Part shown: positions 1 to 7,552 of the stretch, one piece after another | How the letters are laid out: each line of letters starts with the position of its first letter | Position numbering within the stretch: the first letter of the stretch is position 1 | From: Candidatus Omnitrophota bacterium | Lineage (GTDB): Bacteria; Omnitrophota; Gorgyraeia; Gorgyraeales; Gorgyraeaceae | Assembly (NCBI GenBank): GCA_020057645.1 | Contig: JAGVFL010000089.1 | Location: 1-7,932, forward strand | Direction: 5' to 3' | Length of the DNA stretch: 7,932 nt | Made by a program: the position numbers and the translations under genes | Notes under the pieces: model-generated | What the model saw: only the letters and a program-made list of their open reading frames with translations | Database searches by the model: none | What the model was told of the DNA's origin: nothing

Positions 1-1407
1 ATAAAATTTAGCATAGCTTTAAAACTCATCTTTGTAGTTGCTCTAGTTGAATTAGCGATAATGCTTGTTTTTACAAGGGTCGAGTTCATTAAAAGATTTC
101 CTGTTCTTGAAGCCGTCTTAGATACTGCAATTTTAGGTATATCTATTATTATCATATTTTACTACCTCCTTGATAGGCCGTTGAAATTAGTTATGCGCTC
201 AATTTCTGATGTCCAGAAAGGCAATCTAAATATTGAAGTAAAAATCGATAGTTCAGACGAGATCGGCGTTTTAGCCAAAGCCTTTAATCGAATGATACAG
301 GATTTAAGAGAGCAAAGAAGTCAATTGGTGGACAAGGCTTATGTAGAGTCTATTATTGCCTATATAGTTGAATCTTTAATTGTTGTTGACTCCAGCGGGT
401 TAGTAAAGACAGTGAATAGAGCCACCCAAGAGTTATTGGGATATACAGAAGCTGAGCTAATTGGCCAGCCATTTGAAAAGTTTCTTGAGGAACAAGGTAC
501 GTTAGAAGTGCTGAACAGGATGGGTTCGGTTAAAGATTTGGAGATGTATTATAAGACTAAATATGGAGAAAAGATACCTATTAGCCTTTCTGGTTCAGTT
601 ATGAAGGACAAAGATGGAGCTATAGTTATTATTGCGCGAGATATGAGAGAGATGAAGCGTTTAGAATTTCAGTTGATTAGGTCTAAAAAATTAGCCGCCA
701 TAGGAGAACTAGCTGCTGGAGTAGCCCATGAGATTAACAATCCATTAAATGTAATTTCCGGCAATGCTGAGATATTATCAAAAGAAAGTCAGGATAGAGA
801 TGTTAAGTTAGCCGTAAAAATAATAATGGAACAAGTAAAACGCGCAGCGGCAATCACGGATATGCTATTGCAGTTTTCTAAGCGGAGAGAACCAAAAACT
901 GAGCCTGTAGACATAAACAAAGTCATAAGAGATACACTGCTTCTTTTAGAATATCAAGTGAGGCTCCAGAATATAGCGATAACCAAACATTTAAACTCAA
1001 GTTCACTAGAAGTAATGGGCGATTCCGGCCAGCTTCAGCAGGTTTTTTTAAATATAATGGTAAATGCTGTTCAAGCTATGCCTAATGGAGGAAAATTGAA
1101 CATCAGGTCTTATGTCGAAGAGATTACTGAATTTGGAAAGAGAGGAACAGATATATTCAAACTGGGAGATAAAGTGGTAGTTATTGAATTTGAAGACACG
1201 GGGGAAGGTATTCCTGAAGAAAAATTGGAAAAGATATTTGACCCTTTTTTTTCAACAAAAGAGCAAGGCATAGGTTTAGGGCTTTCGATTTGCCATGGGA
1301 TCATAGAAGCTCATCAAGGAAGCATAGAAGTCCGGAGTAAATTAAGGGAAGGGGCAACCTTTATTATTAAATTACCAGCGATAAAAAAGGAGATGCAAAA
1401 TGGTTAA
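1..1407 (+). CDS. Membrane sensor histidine kinase (HAMP-PAS-HisKA-HATPase), 5' partial
   Basis: Sensor kinase of a two-component system, expected to autophosphorylate on histidine and pass phosphate to the receiver encoded next. The reading frame is open back to base 1. The first in-frame ATG, at base 61, falls inside a hydrophobic segment (about bases 16-75), so the true start lies upstream of the window. Numbering from the ATG at 61: a second membrane helix at about 21-38 follows a very short external loop; HAMP linker at about 39-92; PAS domain at about 95-200; HisKA with the H-box AAGVAHEINNPLN, phospho-accepting His223; N-box around Asn335 in FLNIMVNAVQAM; G1 box DTGEGIP at 379-385; then DPFFSTK and the G2 box GIGLGLS at 403-409. 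All catalytic motifs are intact. The H-box and ATPase region resemble NtrB/AtoS-type kinases. With such a small external loop, the signal is more likely sensed in the membrane or by the cytoplasmic PAS than by an external domain. The stimulus cannot be read from the sequence. Confidence 0.94.
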   Translation: MKFSIALKLIFVVALVELAIMLVFTRVEFIKRFPVLEAVLDTAILGISIIIIFYYLLDRPLKLVMRSISDVQKGNLNIEVKIDSSDEIGVLAKAFNRMIQDLREQRSQLVDKAYVESIIAYIVESLIVVDSSGLVKTVNRATQELLGYTEAELIGQPFEKFLEEQGTLEVLNRMGSVKDLEMYYKTKYGEKIPISLSGSVMKDKDGAIVIIARDMREMKRLEFQLIRSKKLAAIGELAAGVAHEINNPLNVISGNAEILSKESQDRDVKLAVKIIMEQVKRAAAITDMLLQFSKRREPKTEPVDINKVIRDTLLLLEYQVRLQNIAITKHLNSSSLEVMGDSGQLQQVFLNIMVNAVQAMPNGGKLNIRSYVEEITEFGKRGTDIFKLGDKVVVIEFEDTGEGIPEEKLEKIFDPFFSTKEQGIGLGLSICHGIIEAHQGSIEVRSKLREGATFIIKLPAIKKEMQNG

Positions 1408-1768
1408 ATTATTAATAGTGGACGACGATATCCCAACGTGCGATTTTCTGAATCGTTATCTAGGAAAGAGAAATTATGAGGTTTTTACAGCCAATGATGG
1501 AGAGAGCGCTTTGTCTATTGTAAAAGAGAAGCAGCCAAATATAGTGCTATTGGATATAAAAATGCCCGGGCTCTCAGGGATAACAGTGCTTCAAAAGATA
1601 AAAGATATAGATAAGAAGAGTAAGGTTATTATGATGACAGCTGTAAAAGATGAAGAGATGGTTAAATTGGCCATGGAATATGGAGCTAGCGATTATATCA
1701 CTAAGCCTTTTAGTTTGGAATATCTGGAGACTGAAGTTATGCCGAAGATTTTAAAACAACTTGTATAA
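1400..1768 (+). CDS. Stand-alone response-regulator receiver protein (CheY/Spo0F-like)
   Basis: A 122-residue single receiver domain, the probable phosphate acceptor for the kinase just upstream. The fold's signature residues are present: acidic cluster DDD at 8-10, phospho-acceptor Asp52 in VLLDIKMPG, the switch Thr80 in IMMTA, and Lys102 in the YITKPF motif. The protein ends about 20 residues after that motif, so there is no DNA-binding or enzymatic output domain. The start codon overlaps the last 8 bases of the kinase gene, and an AAAGGAG ribosome binding site at 1386-1392 lies 7 bases upstream, so the pair is almost certainly co-transcribed and coupled. Known single-domain receivers act as phosphorelay intermediates or by protein-protein contact. 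Which applies here, and the downstream partner, cannot be told from this window. Confidence 0.94.
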   Translation: MVKLLIVDDDIPTCDFLNRYLGKRNYEVFTANDGESALSIVKEKQPNIVLLDIKMPGLSGITVLQKIKDIDKKSKVIMMTAVKDEEMVKLAMEYGASDYITKPFSLEYLETEVMPKILKQLV

Positions 1769-1812
1769 AACGCTAATAAAGTTATGAGAAATAACTAGGA
1801 ATTATTAAATTT

Positions 1813-1820
1813 AAAGGAGG
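1813..1820 (+). promoter_or_regulatory. Strong Shine-Dalgarno site for bioY
   Basis: AAAGGAGG ends 5 bases before the ATG at 1826. It is the best ribosome binding site in the window and fixes the bioY start. Most other genes here have weak sites or rely on overlap with the gene before. Confidence 0.85.
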
Positions 1821-1825
1821 ATAAA

Positions 1826-2410
1826 ATGCAGGCAGTGAATTTGGCATTGAGGCGTATAAGGGAAGTATCATTGGCGAATAAAATTATTTTGTCGCTGGGC
1901 ATGGCTGTATTGACAGGCATCCTGGCGCAGGTGAGGCTATTTTTACCGTGGACACCTGTGCCTGTGACTTGCCAGACATTTGCAGTGCTTTTGGCGGGCG
2001 CAGTCCTTGGAAAATACTGGGGCGGCATAAGCCAAGTGATTTATGTCGCTCTCGGCATAGCCGGTATTCCCTGGTTTAACGGGGCTACAGGAGGATATGC
2101 CGTAATTATGGGACCTACGGGCGGGTATCTATTAGGATTTGTTTTAGCGGCGCTTTTTGTAGGGCATGTTATTGATACTTATAACCGGTCTAAGGGATTT
2201 TATCAGATGTTGGGAATCATGATGTTCGCAAATTTTATTTTGATTTATCTGCCGGGAATTATCCAGCTTAATATATGGTTTTATTTATTCAAAGGCTCAT
2301 CCCTGAATATTACCCAGCTGGTTTATGCGGGCGTCATGCCTTTTGTGGTGGGCGACGCGATAAAAATAGTAAGCGCCGCATTGATAGCCAAAGCTATAAT
2401 TCCAAAATAG
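1826..2410 (+). CDS. bioY: Biotin transporter BioY (ECF S component)
   Basis: Integral membrane, substrate-binding component of a biotin ECF transporter, 194 residues, normal length for the family. BioY hallmarks are present in order: an N-terminal hydrophobic helix, then WTPVPVTCQTFAVLLAGAVLG at about 42-62, the loop GIPWFNGATGGYAVIMGPTGGYLLGF at about 80-105, and MPFVVGDAIK at about 171-180. About six hydrophobic segments can be picked out. Biotin uptake is the established role of the family. BioY normally works with the EcfA ATPases and EcfT, none of which is encoded here, so it may use a shared energising module elsewhere or act alone as some BioY proteins do. Fifty-seven bases separate it from the receiver gene; I see no BirA-type operator or clear promoter there, so whether it is a separate transcription unit is undecided. 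Several stretches are much richer in GC than the kinase/receiver pair. Confidence 0.95.
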   Translation: MQAVNLALRRIREVSLANKIILSLGMAVLTGILAQVRLFLPWTPVPVTCQTFAVLLAGAVLGKYWGGISQVIYVALGIAGIPWFNGATGGYAVIMGPTGGYLLGFVLAALFVGHVIDTYNRSKGFYQMLGIMMFANFILIYLPGIIQLNIWFYLFKGSSLNITQLVYAGVMPFVVGDAIKIVSAALIAKAIIPK

Positions 2411-2431
2411 AATAATAACGGAGCATATATA

Positions 2432-2524
2432 ATGGAAAAGCTGCCTGAATTAGGAAAAATACACCCTGATTTTTTCAACAAGGTTATTTATCCGAAAAAA
2501 ATAGAATCAAAGGTTACACTTTGA
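2432..2524 (+). pseudogene. Probable 5' remnant of a truncated gene (30 codons)
   Basis: A 30-codon frame with a plausible ribosome binding site (CGGAG, 8 bases before the ATG). It starts MEKLPELGKIHPDFFNKVIY and then stops. The first 21 or so residues read like the beginning of a larger folded protein rather than a free small peptide. From memory they resemble the start of AIR-synthase-related (PurM-like) proteins, but I could not verify this. The last residues, from Lys27 on, and the TGA stop are encoded by the left arm of the hairpin at 2512-2542. This is what would be expected if a gene was cut and the hairpin became joined to its 5' stub. Alternatives are a genuine small protein or a leader peptide. 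It lies 21 bases after bioY and 33 bases before acyP. Confidence 0.45.
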
Positions 2525-2542
2525 CATTGTCAGAGTGTAAAC
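2512..2542. repeat. Near-perfect hairpin (14-base arms, 3-base loop)
   Basis: Left arm GGTTACACTTTGAC at 2512-2525, loop ATT, right arm GTCAGAGTGTAAAC at 2529-2542. Thirteen of 14 positions can pair in RNA (one G-U, one G-A mismatch). It is not followed by a run of T, so a Rho-independent terminator is unlikely. Its position, at the end of a truncated ORF and only 15 bases before the acyP start, suggests either a small dispersed palindromic (REP/MITE-like) element or an operator or leader structure for acyP. The pairing is seen directly; the role is not known. Confidence 0.7.
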
Positions 2543-2557
2543 TTTGGGAAGAATTGC

Positions 2558-2830
2558 ATGAAGCGAGCGCATGTATTTTATTCCGGCCGCGTGCAGGGAA
2601 TCGGGTTTAGATATACCGCTCAGAATATTGCGGAAAATCTCGGCATATATGGCTGGGTTAAAAATTTAGAAGACGGCAGGGTGGAGATAGTTGCCGAGAG
2701 TGAAGAAAAGAATCTCAAAGAATTTCTGGATAAAATATCAAAAGGCCCATTAAGCCGTTATATCAAAGATGCGGATATCTCCTGGGAAAAATCTGCAGGA
2801 GAATTTGACAGTTTTGAAGTAGCATTTTAG
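2558..2830 (+). CDS. acyP: Acylphosphatase
   Basis: Small cytoplasmic enzyme that hydrolyses the carboxyl-phosphate bond of acylphosphates, 90 residues, standard family length. The substrate-binding loop GRVQGIGFR is at 10-18, with catalytic Arg18, and GWVKN at 32-36 carries catalytic Asn36. The glycine-rich DGRVEIV strand follows, and the C terminus ends in the usual hydrophobic FEVAF. The ATG at 2558 places the first beta strand ([11 protein letters not shown]) correctly, and GGGAAG at 2546-2551 is an acceptable ribosome binding site just beyond the hairpin. The physiological substrate of bacterial acylphosphatases is generally unclear, and the neighbours give no hint of a pathway. It may be the first gene of the transcription unit that continues into ligA, but the palindromic element between them could affect read-through. 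Confidence 0.95.
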   Translation: MKRAHVFYSGRVQGIGFRYTAQNIAENLGIYGWVKNLEDGRVEIVAESEEKNLKEFLDKISKGPLSRYIKDADISWEKSAGEFDSFEVAF

Positions 2831-2833
2831 TAC

Positions 2834-4919
<2,086 letters not shown>

Positions 4920-4920
<1 letters not shown>

Positions 4921-4926
4921 GGGGGG
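4920..4926 (+). promoter_or_regulatory. Ribosome binding site that decides the lipoprotein start
   Basis: AGGGGGG overlaps the last base of the ligA stop codon and lies 7 bases before the ATG at 4934. It supports 4934 rather than the upstream in-frame ATG at 4856, which lies deep inside ligA and would put 26 basic residues in front of the signal peptide. Confidence 0.65.
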
Positions 4927-4933
4927 ATGGGAC

Positions 4934-5422
4934 ATGAACAGACGATTTAGATATGGGGTGATAATTGCATTGTGTATATGCATCGCAGGGTGCGCCGGGG
5001 TGCAGAGGAAATTTGCCCGCAAGAAAAAGGAAGAGGCAAAACAATTGCCTATAGTCACAACGTATGATTATGCGAAAGAACTGAGAGTGGATGAGCTTTA
5101 TAAAAAACGGTTTTTATTCTGGAAATCATGGCAGGGGGAATTGATAGACAGGATAGGCGATAGCTATAAAAAGAGGACCGAGTGCTATGATGAATTAATG
5201 CAGAATTTACTGGAGATGCAGAAGTATCTTAATGACGAAAAATATAAAGAGCTTGAGATTTTCATAACAGAAATAAAATCAGTAGACCCTGATGTCAAAA
5301 AAATTGGTCTGACAAACAGCGAGAAATACAGAATCGCGCAGCTTTTGGAAAAGACAAAGCGGCTCATAGACAAGAGATTTTCATATACGCATGTGAAGGA
5401 TTCTCTCGAATTAAGGAAATGA
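4934..5422 (+). CDS. Small lipoprotein of unknown function
   Basis: A 162-residue predicted lipoprotein that I do not recognise. The N terminus is a typical lipoprotein signal: basic MNRRFRYG, a hydrophobic core VIIALCICIAG, and lipobox IAGC with Cys20 as the lipidated residue, leaving a mature part of about 142 residues. The mature protein begins with a basic stretch (RKFARKKKEEAK) and then appears mostly alpha-helical and highly charged, including LYKKRFLFWKSWQGELIDR and a long Glu/Lys-rich helix around YLNDEKYKELEIFITEIK. There is no second membrane segment and no catalytic motif I can name. It starts 13 bases after ligA, and its stop overlaps the next gene by ATGA, so it belongs to the operon. 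A role at the cell envelope, perhaps as a structural or adaptor protein, is only a guess. Charged helical content would also fit a coiled-coil partner. Confidence 0.85.
   Translation: MNRRFRYGVIIALCICIAGCAGVQRKFARKKKEEAKQLPIVTTYDYAKELRVDELYKKRFLFWKSWQGELIDRIGDSYKKRTECYDELMQNLLEMQKYLNDEKYKELEIFITEIKSVDPDVKKIGLTNSEKYRIAQLLEKTKRLIDKRFSYTHVKDSLELRK
5413..5418 (+). promoter_or_regulatory. Possible ribosome binding site favouring a GTG start at 5425
   Basis: AAGGAA sits directly against the ATG at 5419, too close for good initiation, but 6 bases before an in-frame GTG at 5425. Starting there gives MFIKKIVVGPLESNCYL, which matches the way many proteins of this MBL family begin. The ATG remains possible through termination-reinitiation at the ATGA overlap. 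Confidence 0.4.
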
Positions 5423-6033
5423 AAGTGTTTATCAAGAAGATAGTCGTAGGCCCTCTAGAGTCAAATTGTTACCTCGCAGGAGATGAAGATACAAAAGAAA
5501 TTTTTGTAATAGACCCGGGCGGAGACTACAAGAAAATAAAGAACATCATAGAAAAAGACGGTTTAAAGCCAAAAGCCGTTATCAATACCCACGGTCACGG
5601 AGACCATATAGGAGCGGATAAAGAGTTCAACGCGCCCATATGGATACATCGCCTGGACGCAGATTTTTTGACAAACCCTTCCAAAAATTTATCAAGTTCA
5701 ATGGGTTTTTTCCTCAAGACAAGGCCGGCTTCCAGACTGCTGGAACATGGGGACATATTGAATATAGGTAAATATAATATCGAGGTTATTCATACCCCCG
5801 GGCATACCCCCGGCTCTATCTGCCTTAAAGGCGAAAGAGAGATCTTTACGGGCGATACACTTTTTTGCGAAGGCATAGGCAGGACTGACTTTCCGTATGG
5901 TTCAGAGAAAGATATAATGCGCTCTATAAAAGAAAAGTTATTTACGCTGGGCGATAGTTATATTATTTATCCCGGCCACGGCCCCGATTCCACCATCGGC
6001 AATGAAAAACCAAATAACCCATATATCTCATGA
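5419..6033 (+). CDS. MBL-fold metal-dependent hydrolase (glyoxalase II / YcbL-like)
   Basis: Cytoplasmic metallo-beta-lactamase-fold hydrolase of about 204 residues, with no signal peptide. The dinuclear metal site is complete: THGHGDH at 57-63 (His58, His60, Asp62, His63), His129 in HTPGHTPGS, Asp146 in FTGDTLF, and His187 in YPGHGP. The start (VGPLESNCYLAG) and GRTDFPYGS are typical of the YcbL/glyoxalase II-like group. It lacks the long C-terminal substrate domain of true glyoxalase II, so thioester hydrolysis such as S-lactoylglutathione cleavage is plausible but not shown; the substrate is open. The start is either ATG 5419, which overlaps the lipoprotein stop by four bases, or GTG 5425. 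It ends in an ATGA overlap with xerD. I see no functional link to DNA metabolism beyond co-transcription. Confidence 0.93.
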   Translation: MKVFIKKIVVGPLESNCYLAGDEDTKEIFVIDPGGDYKKIKNIIEKDGLKPKAVINTHGHGDHIGADKEFNAPIWIHRLDADFLTNPSKNLSSSMGFFLKTRPASRLLEHGDILNIGKYNIEVIHTPGHTPGSICLKGEREIFTGDTLFCEGIGRTDFPYGSEKDIMRSIKEKLFTLGDSYIIYPGHGPDSTIGNEKPNNPYIS

Positions 6034-6917
6034 ATGAGCTAATCGAGCAATTTTTAAGCTATATATCTGTTGAAAGAGGGATGGCGAACAACACGCTCAG
6101 TTCCTATAAAAGAGATCTTTACAGGTTCGCTGATTTTTTAAAATCAAAAAAGATTGATTCCGTAAATAAAGTCTCAAGGCAGATAATCAATTCGTTTATG
6201 ATGGCAGAAAAGGAAAGGGGGCTTGCTTCCAATTCTGTTTCAAGGGGGCTCGCGTGCATAAAAAGTTTTTTTAAATTTCTTTTAAAGGAAGGCATAATCA
6301 AAGATGACGCCGCTAATATTATAGAATCCCCCAAGTTATGGAAAAAACTTCCGTCCACTCTGAACATTAAAGAGGTTGAGGCTTTATTGAATGCCCCGAA
6401 CGTCAGGGATCCCATGGAGGCCAGAGATAAAGCGTGCCTGGAGCTCATGTACGCTACGGGCATGAGGGTCTCGGAACTGGTGAACCTTAAGATGGACGAT
6501 ATTAATATGGGGGTTAGTTTCGCTAAATGCTTTGGGAAGGGCTCAAAAGAGAGGATAGTGCCTTTCGGCAAAAAGGCGAAAGAAAGCATTGAACGTTATC
6601 TGGAAAAATCCAGGCCGCAGTTTCTAAAGAAGAATATTTCAAATTTTTTATTTCTTACAAGACTAGGAAAGCCGATGTCACGCCAGACATTCTGGAAAAT
6701 CATAAAGAGATATGCGAAACTTGCGAAGATCAAGAAAAAGGTGACGCCTCACAGCTTAAGGCATTCTTTTGCGACGCATATACTGGAGAGGGGGGCTGAT
6801 TTGAGGATAGTCCAGGAGATGCTGGGCCACTCGGATATCTCTACCACGCAGATTTATACGCATGTAAGCAAGGACAGGTTAAAGTCAATTCACCAGAAAT
6901 TTCATCCTAGGCCATAG
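6030..6917 (+). CDS. xerD: Tyrosine recombinase XerD
   Basis: Site-specific recombinase that, with XerC, resolves chromosome dimers at dif. It is 295 residues, normal Xer length. The N-terminal SAM-like core-binding domain spans about 1-90 (YISVERGMANNTLSSYKRDL). The catalytic domain carries the full set: Arg146 (ATGMRVSEL), Lys170 (GKGSKER), His241 and Arg244 (HSLRHSFATH), His267 (LGHSD), and nucleophile Tyr276 (TTQIYTHV). Spacing between these residues follows E. coli XerD closely, and the C terminus HQKFHPRP resembles the XerD end HQQHHPRA, so XerD is preferred over XerC. The ATG overlaps the hydrolase stop (ATGA) without a Shine-Dalgarno site, so coupling is likely. The gene has no adjacent att or integron features and looks like the housekeeping enzyme, not a phage integrase. 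A partner XerC is not in the window; a single-recombinase system cannot be excluded. Confidence 0.93.
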   Translation: MNELIEQFLSYISVERGMANNTLSSYKRDLYRFADFLKSKKIDSVNKVSRQIINSFMMAEKERGLASNSVSRGLACIKSFFKFLLKEGIIKDDAANIIESPKLWKKLPSTLNIKEVEALLNAPNVRDPMEARDKACLELMYATGMRVSELVNLKMDDINMGVSFAKCFGKGSKERIVPFGKKAKESIERYLEKSRPQFLKKNISNFLFLTRLGKPMSRQTFWKIIKRYAKLAKIKKKVTPHSLRHSFATHILERGADLRIVQEMLGHSDISTTQIYTHVSKDRLKSIHQKFHPRP

Positions 6918-6919
6918 TC

Positions 6920-7552
6920 ATGTCGGATATTTTGAAATCTATACGAAGCTATCTGGAAATGGAAAAGGAAAGCGGCATATCCGAATACCTTTTCACGTCA
7001 AAACCCAAGGACGCGCGATTATCCTTGGTAAAAAACATAGTATCTCATTGTCAGAAATGCCCTTTAGGAAAGATGCGGAAAAATATTGTATTCGGCTCAG
7101 GCAACATAAATGCAAAACTTATGTTTGTAGGAGAGGCGCCGGGCCATGAAGAAGATATTCAGGGCATGCCTTTTGTGGGAGAGGCCGGAGCGCTTCTTAC
7201 CAAAATAATAGAGGCAATGGCTATTAAAAGAGACGATGTTTATATCTGCAATATCTTAAAATGCCGCCCGCCGCAAAATAGAAATCCGCTGCCGGCAGAA
7301 ATTTCTACGTGCATAGATTATCTTTACAGCCAGATAGATGCGATAAAGCCAAGGGTAATATGCGGGCTGGGAAAATTCGCAAGCCAGACCCTTCTTAATA
7401 CAAAAATGCCCATAAGTAAATTAAGAGGAAACTGGCATGAGTATAGAGGAATGAAATTCATGCCCACATATCATCCCGCGTATCTTTTGCGTAATCCCGG
7501 GGACAAAAAACTAGTGTGGGAAGACATGAAGAAAATAATGAATGAATTATAA
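6920..7552 (+). CDS. udg: Uracil-DNA glycosylase, family 4 (iron-sulfur)
   Basis: Removes uracil from DNA at the start of base excision repair. It is 210 residues. Four cysteines fit the family's 4Fe-4S ligands: Cys44 and Cys47 (HCQKCPLG), Cys115 (ILKCRPPQNRNP) and Cys131 (STCIDYL). The active-site motif GEAPGHEED spans 71-79, followed by FVGEAGALL, and the second motif HPAYLLRNP is at 185-193. The region before that motif lacks the arginine/histidine insertion of UDGX, so covalent uracil binding is not expected. About 40 N-terminal residues precede the conserved core, as is common in bacterial members; Met14 could be an alternative start. The gene begins 2 bases after the xerD stop with no clear ribosome binding site and overlaps priA by 11 bases. 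Repair synthesis after uracil removal would need a ligase, which this cluster also encodes. Confidence 0.95.
   Translation: MSDILKSIRSYLEMEKESGISEYLFTSKPKDARLSLVKNIVSHCQKCPLGKMRKNIVFGSGNINAKLMFVGEAPGHEEDIQGMPFVGEAGALLTKIIEAMAIKRDDVYICNILKCRPPQNRNPLPAEISTCIDYLYSQIDAIKPRVICGLGKFASQTLLNTKMPISKLRGNWHEYRGMKFMPTYHPAYLLRNPGDKKLVWEDMKKIMNEL

Noticed and set aside
1780..1796. Terminator after the receiver gene
   Set aside because: AGTTAT and ATAACT can form a 6-bp AT-rich stem with a GAGAA loop, but it is weak and no T tract follows. I do not call it a terminator.
2512..2542. BirA biotin operator near bioY
   Set aside because: The half-sites GGTTACAC and GTGTAAAC recall BirA sites, but their orientation is reversed relative to the known TTGTAAACC...GGTTTACAA arrangement, and the site is downstream of bioY rather than before it.
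2521..2549. TTGACA at 2521-2526 as a promoter -35 box for acyP
   Set aside because: It matches the consensus exactly, but the sequence 16-18 bases downstream is TTTGGG-like with no -10 box. The hexamer is better explained as part of the hairpin stem and loop.
6119..6589. Long minus-strand open frame opposite xerD
   Set aside because: It lies entirely antisense to the catalytic and N-terminal domains of xerD, has no recognisable motif, and is rich in residues produced by the reverse complement of Lys/Glu codons. It is a shadow frame.
6030..6917. xerD as a phage or mobile-element integrase
   Set aside because: Catalytic spacing and the C terminus match housekeeping XerD, it is embedded in a coupled maintenance operon, and no att repeats, tRNA or phage genes are nearby.
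6920..7552. UDGX-type covalent uracil-binding protein
   Set aside because: The distinctive arginine/histidine-containing insertion before the second active-site motif is absent; the region reads SKLRGNWHEYRGMKF as in ordinary family 4 enzymes.
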